Below, one piece after another: positions 16,629 through 25,948 of a stretch of 64,000 bases of DNA. The DNA is from Sphaerisporangium rubeum (GTDB lineage: Bacteria; Actinomycetota; Actinomycetes; Streptosporangiales; Streptosporangiaceae). The notes under the pieces are model-generated. The model had not been told where the DNA came from and searched no databases. It saw nothing but the letters and a program-made list of their open reading frames with translations. The stretch covers positions 7,432,501 through 7,496,500 of the forward strand of contig NZ_JACHIU010000001.1 in NCBI RefSeq assembly GCF_014207705.1, in the 5' to 3' direction. Numbering within the stretch: position 1 is the first letter of the stretch; each line of letters opens with the position of its first letter. The position numbers and the translations under genes are program-made.

Positions 16629-17888
16629 CTACGCCTGCGACGCTCCAGGCCGTTCCTGGACGGGGGAACCGGGGATCGGTGACATCACTTCCTGTCCCGT
16701 CGGTTCCCTTTCCTTCGTACGCCGGATGAGGAGCCACAGCAGGACGAGCGCGCCGAGGCCGAAGGCGTCCTGAACGATCCGGCCGGCGACCGGGCTGAGC
16801 ACCGGGATCTCGGCCGCACGGAGCGCCACCCCCCACCACGGGATCGGCACCACGTAGTAGAGCCAGGCCCCCGCCGCGAGCCAGAGCCGTCCCGGCCGTA
16901 CCCTGCCGTCCCAGGGCCCCGCGAGGGCCGCCAGCACGACCACCACCCAGGCGAAGTGGTGGATCCACGCCACCGGCGAGATCAGCACGGCCATCAGCCC
17001 GGTCAGCGCCACCGCCGTCAGCCGGTCCCCCGCGAGCAGGGCCCGCCGCGCGTACGTGAACCCGTACCAGGCGACCACGGCCGCCAGGACCAGCCACAGT
17101 CCCGCCGTGACCCCGTCCGGCAGATAGAGGCGCAACAGCATGCCGCGGATCGACTGGTTGGTGGTGGCGTTGTTGGCCCCGAGCCGTTCGGAGTCCAGCA
17201 GCGCGCCGAACCAGAACCCCGCCGCGTCGTCCGGGATCACCAGGAACGGGAGCGCGGTCAGCAGCGTCGCCGTGAACACGGCCATGAAGAACGCCTTGCG
17301 CTGCTCGTCCCTGCCCCCCGTCCCGAAGCCCGTGATCAGCAGATAGATCAGGAAAACCCCAGGCGTCAGCTTGACCGCCGTGGCCAGCCCGATCAGCAAC
17401 CCCCGAGGCCACCAAGGCCGCCGCGCCATGCAATCGGCCACACACAACATCACCAACAGGACGTCCACCTGCCCGAACCGCACCTGGTCCCTGACCGGCA
17501 TCAGATAGGCCGCCAGCACCACCACCCCCGCCACCGCCAGCGGCATTCCCCACCCAAGCCGCGAAACCACCTCACGACAGCAGTACCAGACCGTCACCCC
17601 GAGACAGAGAAAAACCCCCGCGATCCACCCCCACTGCGCCACCGGCCACGACACCAAACCCAACGGCACGGCCAGCATCGCCGCCACCGGCGGATACGTG
17701 AACGGCAACAACTGCGGCGCCGGCGTGACCACCTCGTACACCGGCACCCCTTGAAGCAGCGCCAGCCCTCCCATCCGATACACATCAAGATCAACAACCC
17801 GCTGATCCCCCGGATTGGACAGCCAGTACCAGACCACCGGCCAAACAGCCACCCCAACCCCCAGCACCCCTCCGAAGAGGGACGCCAT
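16629..17888 (-). CDS. Membrane glycosyltransferase, GT87/DUF2029 family
   Basis: About 419 residues with roughly ten membrane helices (for example VAGVVVLAAYLMPV, GLLIGLATAVKLTPGVFLIYLLI). The early loop has VDLDVYRMGG and PFTYPP, as in GT87 polyprenyl-phosphate-dependent mannosyl/arabinosyl transferases of actinobacteria, GT-C fold. It should add a sugar to a lipoglycan or wall polymer on the outer face of the membrane. ATG at 17888 has GGGAGG very close (three bases); a GTG at 17906 is possible. Neighbours encode further glycosyltransferases. Confidence 0.8.
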   Translation of the reverse strand: MASLFGGVLGVGVAVWPVVWYWLSNPGDQRVVDLDVYRMGGLALLQGVPVYEVVTPAPQLLPFTYPPVAAMLAVPLGLVSWPVAQWGWIAGVFLCLGVTVWYCCREVVSRLGWGMPLAVAGVVVLAAYLMPVRDQVRFGQVDVLLVMLCVADCMARRPWWPRGLLIGLATAVKLTPGVFLIYLLITGFGTGGRDEQRKAFFMAVFTATLLTALPFLVIPDDAAGFWFGALLDSERLGANNATTNQSIRGMLLRLYLPDGVTAGLWLVLAAVVAWYGFTYARRALLAGDRLTAVALTGLMAVLISPVAWIHHFAWVVVVLAALAGPWDGRVRPGRLWLAAGAWLYYVVPIPWWGVALRAAEIPVLSPVAGRIVQDAFGLGALVLLWLLIRRTKEREPTGQEVMSPIPGSPVQERPGASQA

Positions 17889-18044
17889 CCACCTCCCACC
17901 ATGTCTCACGACGACGCAGGCTACCCTGCCGCAACCAGCCGACCGAACCACGACCTCCACCGGCACCCCCTCCGTACAGAGGCGCCGGATTCGCCAGCCC
18001 GGTTCCCCATCGCGTCGGCGCCGCCGTACGGCGGGGAACGGTCG

Positions 18045-18071
18045 ATATCCACAGCGGGTCGGTCGTCCACA
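18045..18071 (+). other. Two near-consensus DnaA boxes
   Basis: ATATCCACA (18045-18053) and TCGTCCACA (18063-18071) each differ by one base from TTATCCACA/TTGTCCACA and lie on the same strand 18 bases apart, in the spacer upstream of the large membrane protein gene. Confidence 0.35.
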
Positions 18072-18180
18072 GGTGCGCGCCGCCTGGTCTTCGGCGGGAT
18101 CGGCGCTGGCTATCGTTACCGGGGACGGTGGCCGTCCGATCCCACGGGCCGCCGACGGTCACGAGTGGGGGGGAGTCCCT

Positions 18181-20457
18181 GTGAGCACGCGAGCGCCGGT
18201 CAGGCCGTTGGGTGGTCGGCTCGTGTGTGTGCTGATCGCGCTCGGGGTCCTCGTTCTCGGGCTTCTGCCTCTCACCGCGGCGCGGGGGTCGGTGCGGCAG
18301 GCGGCCGGGGGGCAGGTGGTGCTGATCGGGGTGCCGGGGTTGCGGTGGGAGGACGTCGACCGGGGGCGGACGCCGGTGTTGTGGGGGTTGGTGGGGAAGG
18401 CGGGGGTGGCCTCGATGTCGACGCGGGCCTACCCTCGGCCGGATCGCGCGGGGACGTGTCCGGTGGCGGGGTGGCTCACCGTGTCGGCGGGGCAGAGAGC
18501 GGGGTCGGCGGCGCAGGAGTGTGCCTTGCCGGTGCCGCCGGTCGCTGGTTCGGACGGGACGGCTCGCGTGCCGGGGTGGGACGAGTTGGTGTCGTTCAAC
18601 GCGGCCACGTCCTACGGTGCGGCGGTCGGGTCGCTCGGCCAGGCTGTCCGGGACTCGGGGGGGAAGGTCGCGGCGATCGGGGCGGGAGGGGCCCTGGCGG
18701 GGGCCGGCCGGGACGGGAAGGTCGACGCTTACGCGCCGGATGTCGCGGGGCTCGGTGATCTGAGCCGGTTCTCGCTGGTCGTCGCGGATGTCGACGACTT
18801 CGCACGTGCCTGGCTGGCGACGGCGTCCGCGGGGGCGACGGCTCGGGATCTGTCCCCGCAGGAGCGTGCCGACGCCGCGGCGCGGGCCGACCGGCGGGCC
18901 GGTGAGGTGCTCGCGCGGGTGGCGCCGGGAACGACCGTGCTGGTGGCCGGGCTCTCCGACACGGCCACCAGAGCGGAGTTGCATGTGGCGCTGGCCCGGG
19001 GTTCGGGGTACGCGCCGGGGTATCTCACGGCGTCGTCCACGCGGCAGGACGGGCTGGTCACGATCACCGATGTCACGGCGACGGTGCTGGAGCGGCTCGG
19101 GGTGCCGGTACCGCGAGGCATGGTGGGACGGCCCTGGGTCTCGGGTGGGGACGCGGCCGATGATGCGGCGGGGATCGTCACGCGGCTCGGGGACGCCGAT
19201 CTGGCGAGCAGGGTGCTGGTCCAGGTGCGTGCGCCTTTCTTCGCGGTGCTGGTGGTCGCGCAGTTGCTGTTCTACGGCCTGGCGGCGGTCGTGGTGCGCA
19301 GACACGGGGGCGGCGCGGCCGTGGTGCGCGGACACGAAGGTGACGCGGCCGTGGTGCGCGGACACGGGGGTGGGGCGGCGCGGCGGCTGCTCGGGTGGAC
19401 GCGGGGGCTGGCGGTGGTGAGCGGTGCGGTGCCGGTGTCCACGTTTCTTGCGCAGCTTGTGCCGTGGTGGACGGCGGAGCGGCCCATGGCGTCGCTGATC
19501 GGGACGATCGCGGGGTTCACGGTGCTCGTGGCAGGAGTGGCGTTCGCGGGTCCGTGGCGCAGGCATGTGCTGGGGCCGTTGACGGTCGTGGCAGGCGTCA
19601 CGTCGCTCACGCTGCTGCTCGACGTGATCACCGGCTCGCGGCTCCAGGTGAACGCGGTCACCGGGTACGAGCCCGTCACCGGCGGCCGGTTCTACGGCTT
19701 CGGCAACATCGCGTTCGCCGTCTACGCCACGGGGACGATCCTCGCGCTCGCCGGAGCGGCGCAGGCCCTGATCGACCGGGGTCGCCGTGGCGTCGCACTG
19801 GCGCTCTGCCTCGTGTACGGCCTGCTCGCGGTCTTCGCGGACGGCTGGCCCTCCTGGGGGGCCGACTTCGGCGGGGTCCCCGCGTTCGTGCTCGGCCTTG
19901 CGGTCTTCGTGATGATGCTGTCCGGCCGTCGCGTCACGGTGAGCAGGCTGGCCCTGGTGGCGGCGGCCGGTGTCGTGCTGATCGGCGCGATCGCGGTGGC
20001 CGACTGGATGAGGCCGGCCGACCGCCGGACCCACCTCGGCGCGTTCGTGGACCAGGTCGCCTCAGGTGAGGCGCTCCCCGTGGTGGGCCGCAAGCTCGGC
20101 GCGATGCTCGGCACCCTCGGCAACTGGCAACTCACCGCACTGTCGGTGGCCGCCATCGCGTTCCTGTTCCTCGTGCTGGCCCGGCCGTCCCGCTGGGGGG
20201 TGTCCGCGCTCGGCGAGGCCTACGCCGCGGCCCCCGCGCTGCGCGCCGGCCTGTTCGGTGTGCTCACCACCGCCGTGGCCGGTTTCCTGCTCAACGACTC
20301 CGGCATCGCCATCCCGGCCATGGCCCTCACCGTGGCCGTCCCCCTCACCCTCGCGGCCTCGATCGCCGCCGTCCACCGGTCCGCACGGCCCACACCACCA
20401 GAGCGACCGTCAGCCCCAGCAGGATCCACGGCACCACCTGGCCGCGCACCACGGTGA
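18181..20457 (+). CDS. Large polytopic membrane protein, possible phosphatase-like N-terminus
   Basis: 758 residues. After an N-terminal helix (about residues 12-32), residues ~40-340 form an outer domain with VVLIGVPGLRWEDVD, a long middle region and TITDVTATVLERLGVPVP, a pattern resembling alkaline-phosphatase-superfamily enzymes but without clear metal ligands. The C-terminal half has about ten helices and the conserved-looking NAVTGYEPVTGGRFYGFGN segment. GTG at 18181 follows GGGGGGAG. Three 30-bp tandem repeats encode residues 371-400. It converges on the MptB-like gene with a 113-bp overlap. A role in lipoglycan or wall assembly is inferred from neighbours. Confidence 0.8.
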   Translation: MSTRAPVRPLGGRLVCVLIALGVLVLGLLPLTAARGSVRQAAGGQVVLIGVPGLRWEDVDRGRTPVLWGLVGKAGVASMSTRAYPRPDRAGTCPVAGWLTVSAGQRAGSAAQECALPVPPVAGSDGTARVPGWDELVSFNAATSYGAAVGSLGQAVRDSGGKVAAIGAGGALAGAGRDGKVDAYAPDVAGLGDLSRFSLVVADVDDFARAWLATASAGATARDLSPQERADAAARADRRAGEVLARVAPGTTVLVAGLSDTATRAELHVALARGSGYAPGYLTASSTRQDGLVTITDVTATVLERLGVPVPRGMVGRPWVSGGDAADDAAGIVTRLGDADLASRVLVQVRAPFFAVLVVAQLLFYGLAAVVVRRHGGGAAVVRGHEGDAAVVRGHGGGAARRLLGWTRGLAVVSGAVPVSTFLAQLVPWWTAERPMASLIGTIAGFTVLVAGVAFAGPWRRHVLGPLTVVAGVTSLTLLLDVITGSRLQVNAVTGYEPVTGGRFYGFGNIAFAVYATGTILALAGAAQALIDRGRRGVALALCLVYGLLAVFADGWPSWGADFGGVPAFVLGLAVFVMMLSGRRVTVSRLALVAAAGVVLIGAIAVADWMRPADRRTHLGAFVDQVASGEALPVVGRKLGAMLGTLGNWQLTALSVAAIAFLFLVLARPSRWGVSALGEAYAAAPALRAGLFGVLTTAVAGFLLNDSGIAIPAMALTVAVPLTLAASIAAVHRSARPTPPERPSAPAGSTAPPGRAPR
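19291..19380 (+). repeat. Three in-frame 30-bp tandem repeats
   Basis: Units 19291-19320, 19321-19350 and 19351-19380 each begin GTGGTGCGC and encode VVRRHGGGAA, VVRGHEGDAA and VVRGHGGGAA, in a charged loop after the first C-terminal membrane helix. Confidence 0.9.
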
Positions 20458-22093
20458 CCAGCCAGCCGAGGTCGGCCGGTTGCTCCTGCTGCCGTGCCGG
20501 CAGGTAGGCCAGCGACAGCACGGTGACCCGCGCGACCATGAACCCGTCCAGGGCCGTCGCGGGAACGGTCGCGAGAAGCGCGAAGGCCAGCCCGTCGTAC
20601 CACGGCAACGCGTACGGCGTGGCGAACAGCCACGCCACCACGACCACCACCGCCACCAACCCGCCGCCGAGGCCACCACTGGGGCCGCCGGACGTGCCGG
20701 CCGCCTGAGTACGACCCGTCCACGCGCCGGACACACCGGCCCGGCCCGCGGCGTACCCCGGTGCGGCCGGGTCCCGAGGTGGCCGCAGTGCCAGGAACAG
20801 GGCCGTGGCGAGGGCCACGAGGGTCAGCAGGGACGCGGCCTGGATCCAGGAGCGGTAGGCGCCGGAGCCGAAGAGGAGTTGGAGTGCGCGCTGGGCCAGG
20901 TGCCAAGGGGTGGCCCAGGAGATGGACTTGCTGGCATGGAGAATCTGGTCGAGCGAGTTGGGGCCGGCGAGCAGGTACGCGACCACGACCGTCGCCATGG
21001 CCGTACCGGCCACGACGAGCAGCTTGAACGGGGAACGGCGCAGGTCCCAGGCGGTGCCGAGCGCGACCAGGCCCGCGTTGGCCTTGGTGGCGATACCGAG
21101 GCCGAGCAGCGGTCCGGCGGTCCACCAGCGGTGCCCGCGCGCGGTGAGCAGCGCAGCGGTCACGAACACGATGGCCTGGGTGTCGACGTGCATGCCGGCG
21201 ACGAGCTGGTAGAGGACGAGCGGATTCACCGTCCAGAGCAATGCCGCACGGGTCTGGCGTGAACGGCCACCATCGGCGCGAGTCTGGGGAGACCGATCGC
21301 CATCGAGGCGGAGCTTGTGCGAATGGTCGCCATCGGCACGGAGCTGGGAAGGCCGGTCTTCGTCGGCGCGGGTCTGGCGGGACCGGTCTCCACCGGTCAG
21401 GTGGTGCAGGAGTAGCGCTGTGACGAGGAACGCGGCGACGTTGGCCAGTGCCAGTACGAAGACCGTGAAGCGGACGGACTCTCCCCCGACCAGGCTCGCC
21501 AGGGCCTGCACGGCGGTCGCCAGGGGGCCGTAGAGGCTGGGCTCCTCACGCCAGGGACGCTCCACCGCGTCGGCGACGGGATCTCCAGGCAGATCGACGG
21601 CCCCGGTCGCGTAAGGATCGTGGCCGAGCACCACCATGCGGCCGTACGACGCGTAGTTGAGGTGGTCGGCCGACCCCGAAGGCGGCAGGAAGGCGAGCAG
21701 CCCGGCGGCGAGGCACCCGCAGACCAGCAGGCGCCGGGGGTCGGGCCTCCAGCCACGGCGCACCGCGAGCAGCCCCGCACCGAGCCCGGCCCCGCCGAGC
21801 ACGATCGCCACGGCCTCAAGCCCGATGACCAGGTGTCCGCTCGGCCGGATCCCGAGCGAGAACGGTGGATGCCACCACACCCCGGCAAGCCCCGGCACCA
21901 CGGCCGAGGCCCCGAGCAGGCCGATGACCACGGTGAGCGCGATCGACACCCCGATGCCCCAGAGAGCCACCCGGCCCGTCACGACCGCGCCTGCGTCACC
22001 GGAGGCCGGGCCGTCACCGGCCGGCACCGTCACTGTCCGGCTCGCAGCATGGCCGGCGTCCCCTTTCACGGCACGATTCCAGCACATCCGCAC
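20345..22093 (-). CDS. MptB-like polyprenol-phosphomannose-dependent mannosyltransferase
   Basis: Up to 582 residues with about twelve membrane helices. PPSGSADHLNYASYGRMVVLG and GHDPYATG, then TVNPLVLYQLVAGMHVDTQ, match the MptB family of GT-C alpha-1,6-mannosyltransferases that build lipomannan cores from polyprenyl-phosphate mannose. A loop at residues 236-283 holds about five ten-residue repeats absent from the family core. The start is uncertain: ATG 22093, GTG 22069 or GTG 22033, none with a strong ribosome site. Its 3' end overlaps the convergent gene by 113 bp. Confidence 0.8.
   Translation of the reverse strand: MRMCWNRAVKGDAGHAASRTVTVPAGDGPASGDAGAVVTGRVALWGIGVSIALTVVIGLLGASAVVPGLAGVWWHPPFSLGIRPSGHLVIGLEAVAIVLGGAGLGAGLLAVRRGWRPDPRRLLVCGCLAAGLLAFLPPSGSADHLNYASYGRMVVLGHDPYATGAVDLPGDPVADAVERPWREEPSLYGPLATAVQALASLVGGESVRFTVFVLALANVAAFLVTALLLHHLTGGDRSRQTRADEDRPSQLRADGDHSHKLRLDGDRSPQTRADGGRSRQTRAALLWTVNPLVLYQLVAGMHVDTQAIVFVTAALLTARGHRWWTAGPLLGLGIATKANAGLVALGTAWDLRRSPFKLLVVAGTAMATVVVAYLLAGPNSLDQILHASKSISWATPWHLAQRALQLLFGSGAYRSWIQAASLLTLVALATALFLALRPPRDPAAPGYAAGRAGVSGAWTGRTQAAGTSGGPSGGLGGGLVAVVVVVAWLFATPYALPWYDGLAFALLATVPATALDGFMVARVTVLSLAYLPARQQEQPADLGWLVTVVRGQVVPWILLGLTVALVVWAVRTGGRRRSRPRG
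21245..21388 (-). repeat. Degenerate 30-bp tandem repeats inside the MptB-like gene
   Basis: Five units (last one short) encode DRSRQTRADE, DRPSQLRADG, DHSHKLRLDG, DRSPQTRADG and GRSRQTRA. They interrupt the region between two membrane segments and are in frame. Confidence 0.9.
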
Positions 22094-22136
22094 TGCTCGG
22101 CGTGCCGCCGAGTGTGACCGGGCCGGGAGGTGCCGG

Positions 22137-22868
22137 TCAGTGACGGGAAGTGGGGAGGAGGGTCGTCAGGGGGGTGCGGCGGGCCAGGGCCAGGGTCACG
22201 TCGCGGTATTGGCGAGCGCGGTGGAGTTGGGAGTGCCAGTCGGTGCCGGTGGCGCGGTGGGTCATCTCGACCTCGACCTCTTGGACGCGGAAGCCTTTGC
22301 GTAGCAGATCGATGGTCATGGCGGTTTCCACGCCGAAGCCTTGCGCCAGGGGGCGGGCCGCCTCGAAGGCGGCTCGGGTCAGGCAGCGCTGGCCGTTGAG
22401 GGGTTGTGCGGCCTCCCAGCCGACGGCTCTGCGGATGCCTTCTCTGGCCAGGCGGACGACGAAGCCGTGGCCGCCGAGTTTGACGCGGGTGACGAAGTTC
22501 GCGATGGTCAGGTCGGCCTCACCGGCGACCACGGGAGCGACGAGTGGCGCGGCGGCGGCCGCGGTCCCGGCGAGGTCTGCGTCGAGGAAGAGCAGATGGC
22601 GAGGCTCTCCTTCGTCGAACAGCCGCGCGGCCTCGGCGCCGCTCTCCATGGCGGCGGCCTTGCCGCGGTTGCGTCCGTGCCGCACGACCCGTGCCCCGGC
22701 CGCCTTGGCGACCTTGCCGGTGGTGTCCGCCGAGCCGTCGTCCACGACCACGACGAGCTCAACACCGGGGATCGTGAGCGCGGCCGCGACCGTGGCGCCG
22801 ACCCGGTCCGCCTCGTCCTTGGCCGGGATGACCACAGCGACCCCGCGCCGGCCCTGCGGACCGCTCAT
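22137..22868 (-). CDS. Family 2 glycosyltransferase (DPM/DPG synthase-like)
   Basis: 243 residues, soluble GT-A fold. VAVVIPAKDEADRVG, VVVVDDGSADTT and LLFLDADLAGT give the nucleotide-sugar and metal-binding acidic motifs; QPLNGQRCLTRAAF and GFGVETAMTIDLLRKG are typical of this group. It probably transfers a sugar to polyprenyl phosphate or a related acceptor, which would feed the adjacent MptB-like enzyme. ATG at 22868 has GGAGGG about seven bases upstream. It lies 43 bases downstream of... the MptB-like start on the opposite side of a shared minus-strand run, so its product may be used by that enzyme. Confidence 0.85.
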   Translation of the reverse strand: MSGPQGRRGVAVVIPAKDEADRVGATVAAALTIPGVELVVVVDDGSADTTGKVAKAAGARVVRHGRNRGKAAAMESGAEAARLFDEGEPRHLLFLDADLAGTAAAAAPLVAPVVAGEADLTIANFVTRVKLGGHGFVVRLAREGIRRAVGWEAAQPLNGQRCLTRAAFEAARPLAQGFGVETAMTIDLLRKGFRVQEVEVEMTHRATGTDWHSQLHRARQYRDVTLALARRTPLTTLLPTSRH

Positions 22869-23142
22869 GACCCCGCCCTCCTCGTGCTCCCGCACCACCC
22901 CGCATCGATCGCGAGGCCCGCCCTCACCGTACCGGCCCCGGCCCGTTCCGAGCCCGGGAAACAACGACGCCGGCCACGCTGGGGACGTCAGGCGTGGTCG
23001 GCAGACGGACGGGACGGTCGTGACCTTTGATGGCACGTCTGAGGAACCCTGGTGGCGGCGTGGCGTGAGCAGGCCTCGCCGACGGAGGGTCGTGGCGCCG
23101 GTGCGGGACGGCGCCGTGGTACGGACGGAGGGAGCGGGTGGA
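22869..23142. other. Spacer between GT2 and STAS genes, 274 bp
   Basis: G+C-rich spacer downstream of the minus-strand STAS gene and upstream of the GT2 gene. It must hold the GT2 promoter; I see no confident -10, gene or terminator hairpin. Confidence 0.4.
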
Positions 23143-23475
23143 TCAGTCGGGGGTGGTGGGAAGGGTGTCGTGGACGGTGAAGACCGAGTCCAGGCCGGTG
23201 ACCTGGAGGATCTTCCGCACGGCTGGACGGGGGGACGCGACCTCCAGGGTGCCGCCGCGTTCGCGCATGCGCTTCAGCGCGGACAGGAGGACGTTCATGC
23301 CGGTGGAGTCGCAGAACTCCACGCCGGACATGTCGATGACCACACGGTCGGGGCCGGTCTCCAGCAGGCGGGTGAATTCCGCCTGGAGACGAGGCGCGGT
23401 ATATAGGTCGATTTCGCCGACGACCGTCAAGATAGCGTGGCCGGCATGTGATCGAGTCGAGACCTTGAGCTCCAC
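23143..23475 (-). CDS. STAS-domain anti-sigma factor antagonist
   Basis: 110 residues. VELKVSTRSHAGHAILTVVG, then VVIDMSGVEFCDSTGMNVLL contains the conserved DST serine that a partner kinase phosphorylates (SpoIIAA/BldG type). It should bind and sequester an RsbW-like anti-sigma factor when unphosphorylated. GTG at 23475 is chosen because family members start at this strand and TAGTGT precedes it by seven bases. No sigma factor is adjacent; RsbW-like ATPase 28671-29105 is a possible partner. Confidence 0.9.
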   Translation of the reverse strand: MELKVSTRSHAGHAILTVVGEIDLYTAPRLQAEFTRLLETGPDRVVIDMSGVEFCDSTGMNVLLSALKRMRERGGTLEVASPRPAVRKILQVTGLDSVFTVHDTLPTTPD

Positions 23476-23482
23476 AGCGGGC

Positions 23483-23488
23483 ACACTA
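23483..23488 (-). promoter_or_regulatory. Probable -10 element TAGTGT, leaderless STAS gene
   Basis: TAGTGT on the minus strand lies seven bases before the GTG at 23475, with no ribosome site. Confidence 0.45.
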
Positions 23489-23705
23489 GCGCCGTACCGC
23501 CGCCGGGTCACGTTCTACCGCGATAACCGAAGAGTCGTCAGCCTGTTGTCCCCCGTTCCGAGGACATCGAAACGCTGCGTACGCAAAGCTTGACGCTATG
23601 CGACATCGGCTCGGCCGGAAGGGGGGAAGGCCCGGAACCTCCACTTCCGGTCGTCACGTGGAAGAGGAGGGGCGGGCTTGGACCACGACGGGCCCGGCAG
23701 CGCGA

Positions 23706-24311
23706 ATGAACACTCAAGTGCCTACTGAGACCGAACCGCCTGAGGATCCCCGGCGGCGCGGCATGCGGCGGCGATTGGAGACGATACTCGGCCGGTCGGA
23801 GCGGGCCCGCGCCTGGGGGGACGCCGCTCTTCCGCTCCGGCCGCTGCTCAACCGCGACGGCTACGTCCCGATCAGGACGCGGCTCACGGTGGACGATCTC
23901 GACCTGCTGGCCGGGGCCCGCACGGAACTGAAGTGTTTCTCCGAGCTCGGCCTGCGCCTGCTCGACCTGCATCAGCCGCGGGACGCCGGCGGCATCACCA
24001 GTGACGCGGCCCACCCGATCCTGCGGTGCCGCAGCTGCATGTGGCGCTGGCCGTGCCCGACGTTCCGCGCCATGTGCGAGGCGCTGGACACCTTGCCGGA
24101 GCCGGCCGGCGACAACGGCTCAGGCCGGCGAAGCCGCTCGGGGGAGGCTGATCTCGAAGCGGCACCCGGGCCCTTCGTTGACGACGGCGATGGCGCCTTC
24201 GTGCGCTTCGACGATGCCTCTGGCGATGGCGAGACCGAGCCCCGCGCCGCGATCGGGGCCAGGGGTCCGCGCGGCCTCACCGCGGAAGGCGACGTCGAAC
24301 ACCCGTGGTAG
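23706..24311 (+). CDS. Small Cys/Trp-rich protein, antisense tail under a histidine kinase
   Basis: About 201 residues from ATG 23706 (another ATG at 23763). Codons up to ~24120 have strong G/C third-position bias, so it is a real gene. The middle has [21 protein letters not shown], a CxxC-x4-PC cluster that recalls small actinobacterial proteins with a WPCPT motif of unknown function. The last ~63 residues are antisense to the C-terminal end of the sensor kinase (24120-24311) and are probably a disordered tail. A ribosome site is not evident. Function unknown. Confidence 0.65.
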   Translation: MNTQVPTETEPPEDPRRRGMRRRLETILGRSERARAWGDAALPLRPLLNRDGYVPIRTRLTVDDLDLLAGARTELKCFSELGLRLLDLHQPRDAGGITSDAAHPILRCRSCMWRWPCPTFRAMCEALDTLPEPAGDNGSGRRSRSGEADLEAAPGPFVDDGDGAFVRFDDASGDGETEPRAAIGARGPRGLTAEGDVEHPW

Positions 24312-25247
24312 GTCGTCCTCGGGGATGCCGCCGCAGGCGTCGGCGACCGACAGCCGCACGGTCGCGTCGTCGGCGGTGGCCCGCACGACGACGGCGCCGT
24401 CCTGCGGTGTGTGGCGTATCGCGTTGACGACGAGGTTGCGCAGCGCTCTGCCGAGTTCGGCGGCGTCGGCGTACACGGGGAGCACCGGAGGGGTGTCGCC
24501 GGTGAGCCGCACACCTTTGGCCATCGCCAGTGCCTCGACACCCGCGAGCGCGTCGGCCACCAGGTCGCCGAGGCCGACGCGCCGCGGGCTGAGCCGCAAG
24601 GCGCCGGCGTGGATGCGGGACAGTTCGAACAGGTCGTCCACCATGTGCGCGAGGCGGTCGACTTCGAGCCTGATCTGGTTGTGGTACCGGCTGACGGTCG
24701 CGGTGTCGTCCACCACGCCGTCCTCCAGCGCCTCGACCATGGCCCGCATGCCGGCGAGCGGGGTCCGCAGGTCGTGGCTGACCCAGGCGACGAGTTCGCG
24801 GCGCGCGCCTTCGAGTGCCTGTTCCCGTTGGCGTGCGGCGCGCAGCCGCGCGTACGCCTGGTCGAGCGCGTGCGCGATGGTACGCAGCTCGGCGGGAAGC
24901 GGGCCCTGCGGTGGGGTGAAGTCGAGGGTGGCCGGCACCTCCTCGACGGCGGTGACGAGCTTCCGGCTGGCGGCGACCACCTGACGGGCCACGACGAGCG
25001 CGACGCCGATCCCGACGAGGCCGGCGATGGCGACCACGGTGAGCACGACGTCCTTGGGGTGACCATCGATGATCATCTCCATGGTGATCGCCACGACCCC
25101 CGCGAGGGTCGCGGCGACGGTCACCACCGCGACCACGGCCAGCATCACCCCGATGGACCGTCCCCGCAGCAGCCACAGCACGGTGAGGCCGAGCACCGCG
25201 ATCACCAGGCCGAGGCCCGCGGTGACCGCGATGATCTGCAGGATCAC
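24120..25247 (-). CDS. Sensor histidine kinase
   Basis: 375 residues. Two N-terminal membrane helices (about 4-27 and 33-56) plus a third near 69-90, then a linker and HisKA domain with [14 protein letters not shown] (His158). The ATPase domain has [11 protein letters not shown] (N box), [11 protein letters not shown] and [16 protein letters not shown] (G boxes). It has almost no outer sensor loop, so it probably senses within the membrane. GTG overlaps the response-regulator stop (GTGA), so the two are translationally coupled. Its 3' end overlaps the gene 23706-24311. Confidence 0.95.
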   Translation of the reverse strand: MILQIIAVTAGLGLVIAVLGLTVLWLLRGRSIGVMLAVVAVVTVAATLAGVVAITMEMIIDGHPKDVVLTVVAIAGLVGIGVALVVARQVVAASRKLVTAVEEVPATLDFTPPQGPLPAELRTIAHALDQAYARLRAARQREQALEGARRELVAWVSHDLRTPLAGMRAMVEALEDGVVDDTATVSRYHNQIRLEVDRLAHMVDDLFELSRIHAGALRLSPRRVGLGDLVADALAGVEALAMAKGVRLTGDTPPVLPVYADAAELGRALRNLVVNAIRHTPQDGAVVVRATADDATVRLSVADACGGIPEDDLPRVFDVAFRGEAARTPGPDRGAGLGLAIARGIVEAHEGAIAVVNEGPGCRFEISLPRAASPA

Positions 25248-25948
25248 GGGGCCACCGGCTCGTAGCGGTACCCGACACCCCACACGGTGACGATGCGCCG
25301 TGGCGCGGTGGGATCGGGTTCGATCTTCTCGCGCAGCCGCCGTACGTGGACGGTCACCGTGGAGGAGTCGCCGAACGACCACCCCCACACCTGGTTGAGC
25401 AGCGCGGCGCGACTGAACGCCTGTCGCGGGTTGCGCATGAGGTGGGCCAGCAGATCGTACTCACGCGCGGTGAGCGTGATCTCCTGCCCGCCGAGCCGCA
25501 CCTCGTGCGCGCCGACGTCCACCACCAGGTCGGCGTCCCGCAGCACTCCCGTGCCGGTGGTGACCAGTGCGCCGCGGGCTCTGCGCAGCACGGACTGCAC
25601 GCGAAGTGCCAGCTCACGAGGGCTGAACGGCTTGGTGACGTAGTCGTCGGCGCCGGTCTCCAGGCCGACGACGCGGTCGATCTCCTCGCCGAGAGCGGTG
25701 AGCATGATGACCGGCACCGGCCGGCGTTCCCTGAGCTTCCTGCAGACCTGGAGGCCGTCCATGCCTGGCAGCATCAGGTCGAGCACGAGCAGGTCAGGCG
25801 GGTCGGCGAGCGCGCGGCGCAGGGCCTCGGCGCCGTCGCCGACGCTGTCCACCTGGTGGCCGTCGCGTTCCAGGTACTTGACGACGACCTCGGCGACGGT
25901 GGGGTCGTCGTCCACCACCAGGATCCGGGCCGGCGGCGCCGCGCTCAT
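25244..25948 (-). CDS. OmpR/PhoB-type response regulator
   Basis: 234 residues. Receiver domain RILVVDDDP with phospho-acceptor Asp57 in [13 protein letters not shown], Thr/Lys switch residues in VIMLTALGE and VTKPFSPRE. The C-terminal winged helix ends [19 protein letters not shown] and [10 protein letters not shown]. It binds DNA when phosphorylated by the downstream-encoded kinase. ATG at 25948 follows GGGGGA closely. Targets are unknown. Confidence 0.96.
   Translation of the reverse strand: MSAAPPARILVVDDDPTVAEVVVKYLERDGHQVDSVGDGAEALRRALADPPDLLVLDLMLPGMDGLQVCRKLRERRPVPVIMLTALGEEIDRVVGLETGADDYVTKPFSPRELALRVQSVLRRARGALVTTGTGVLRDADLVVDVGAHEVRLGGQEITLTAREYDLLAHLMRNPRQAFSRAALLNQVWGWSFGDSSTVTVHVRRLREKIEPDPTAPRRIVTVWGVGYRYEPVAP

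Noticed and set aside
19291-19380. CRISPR-like spacing of repeats
   Set aside because: Units are contiguous, in frame and coding, without spacers; no cas gene is present.
23598-23705. An upstream extension of the Cys/Trp-rich protein
   Set aside because: No ribosome site and weaker codon bias; ATG 23706 is preferred.
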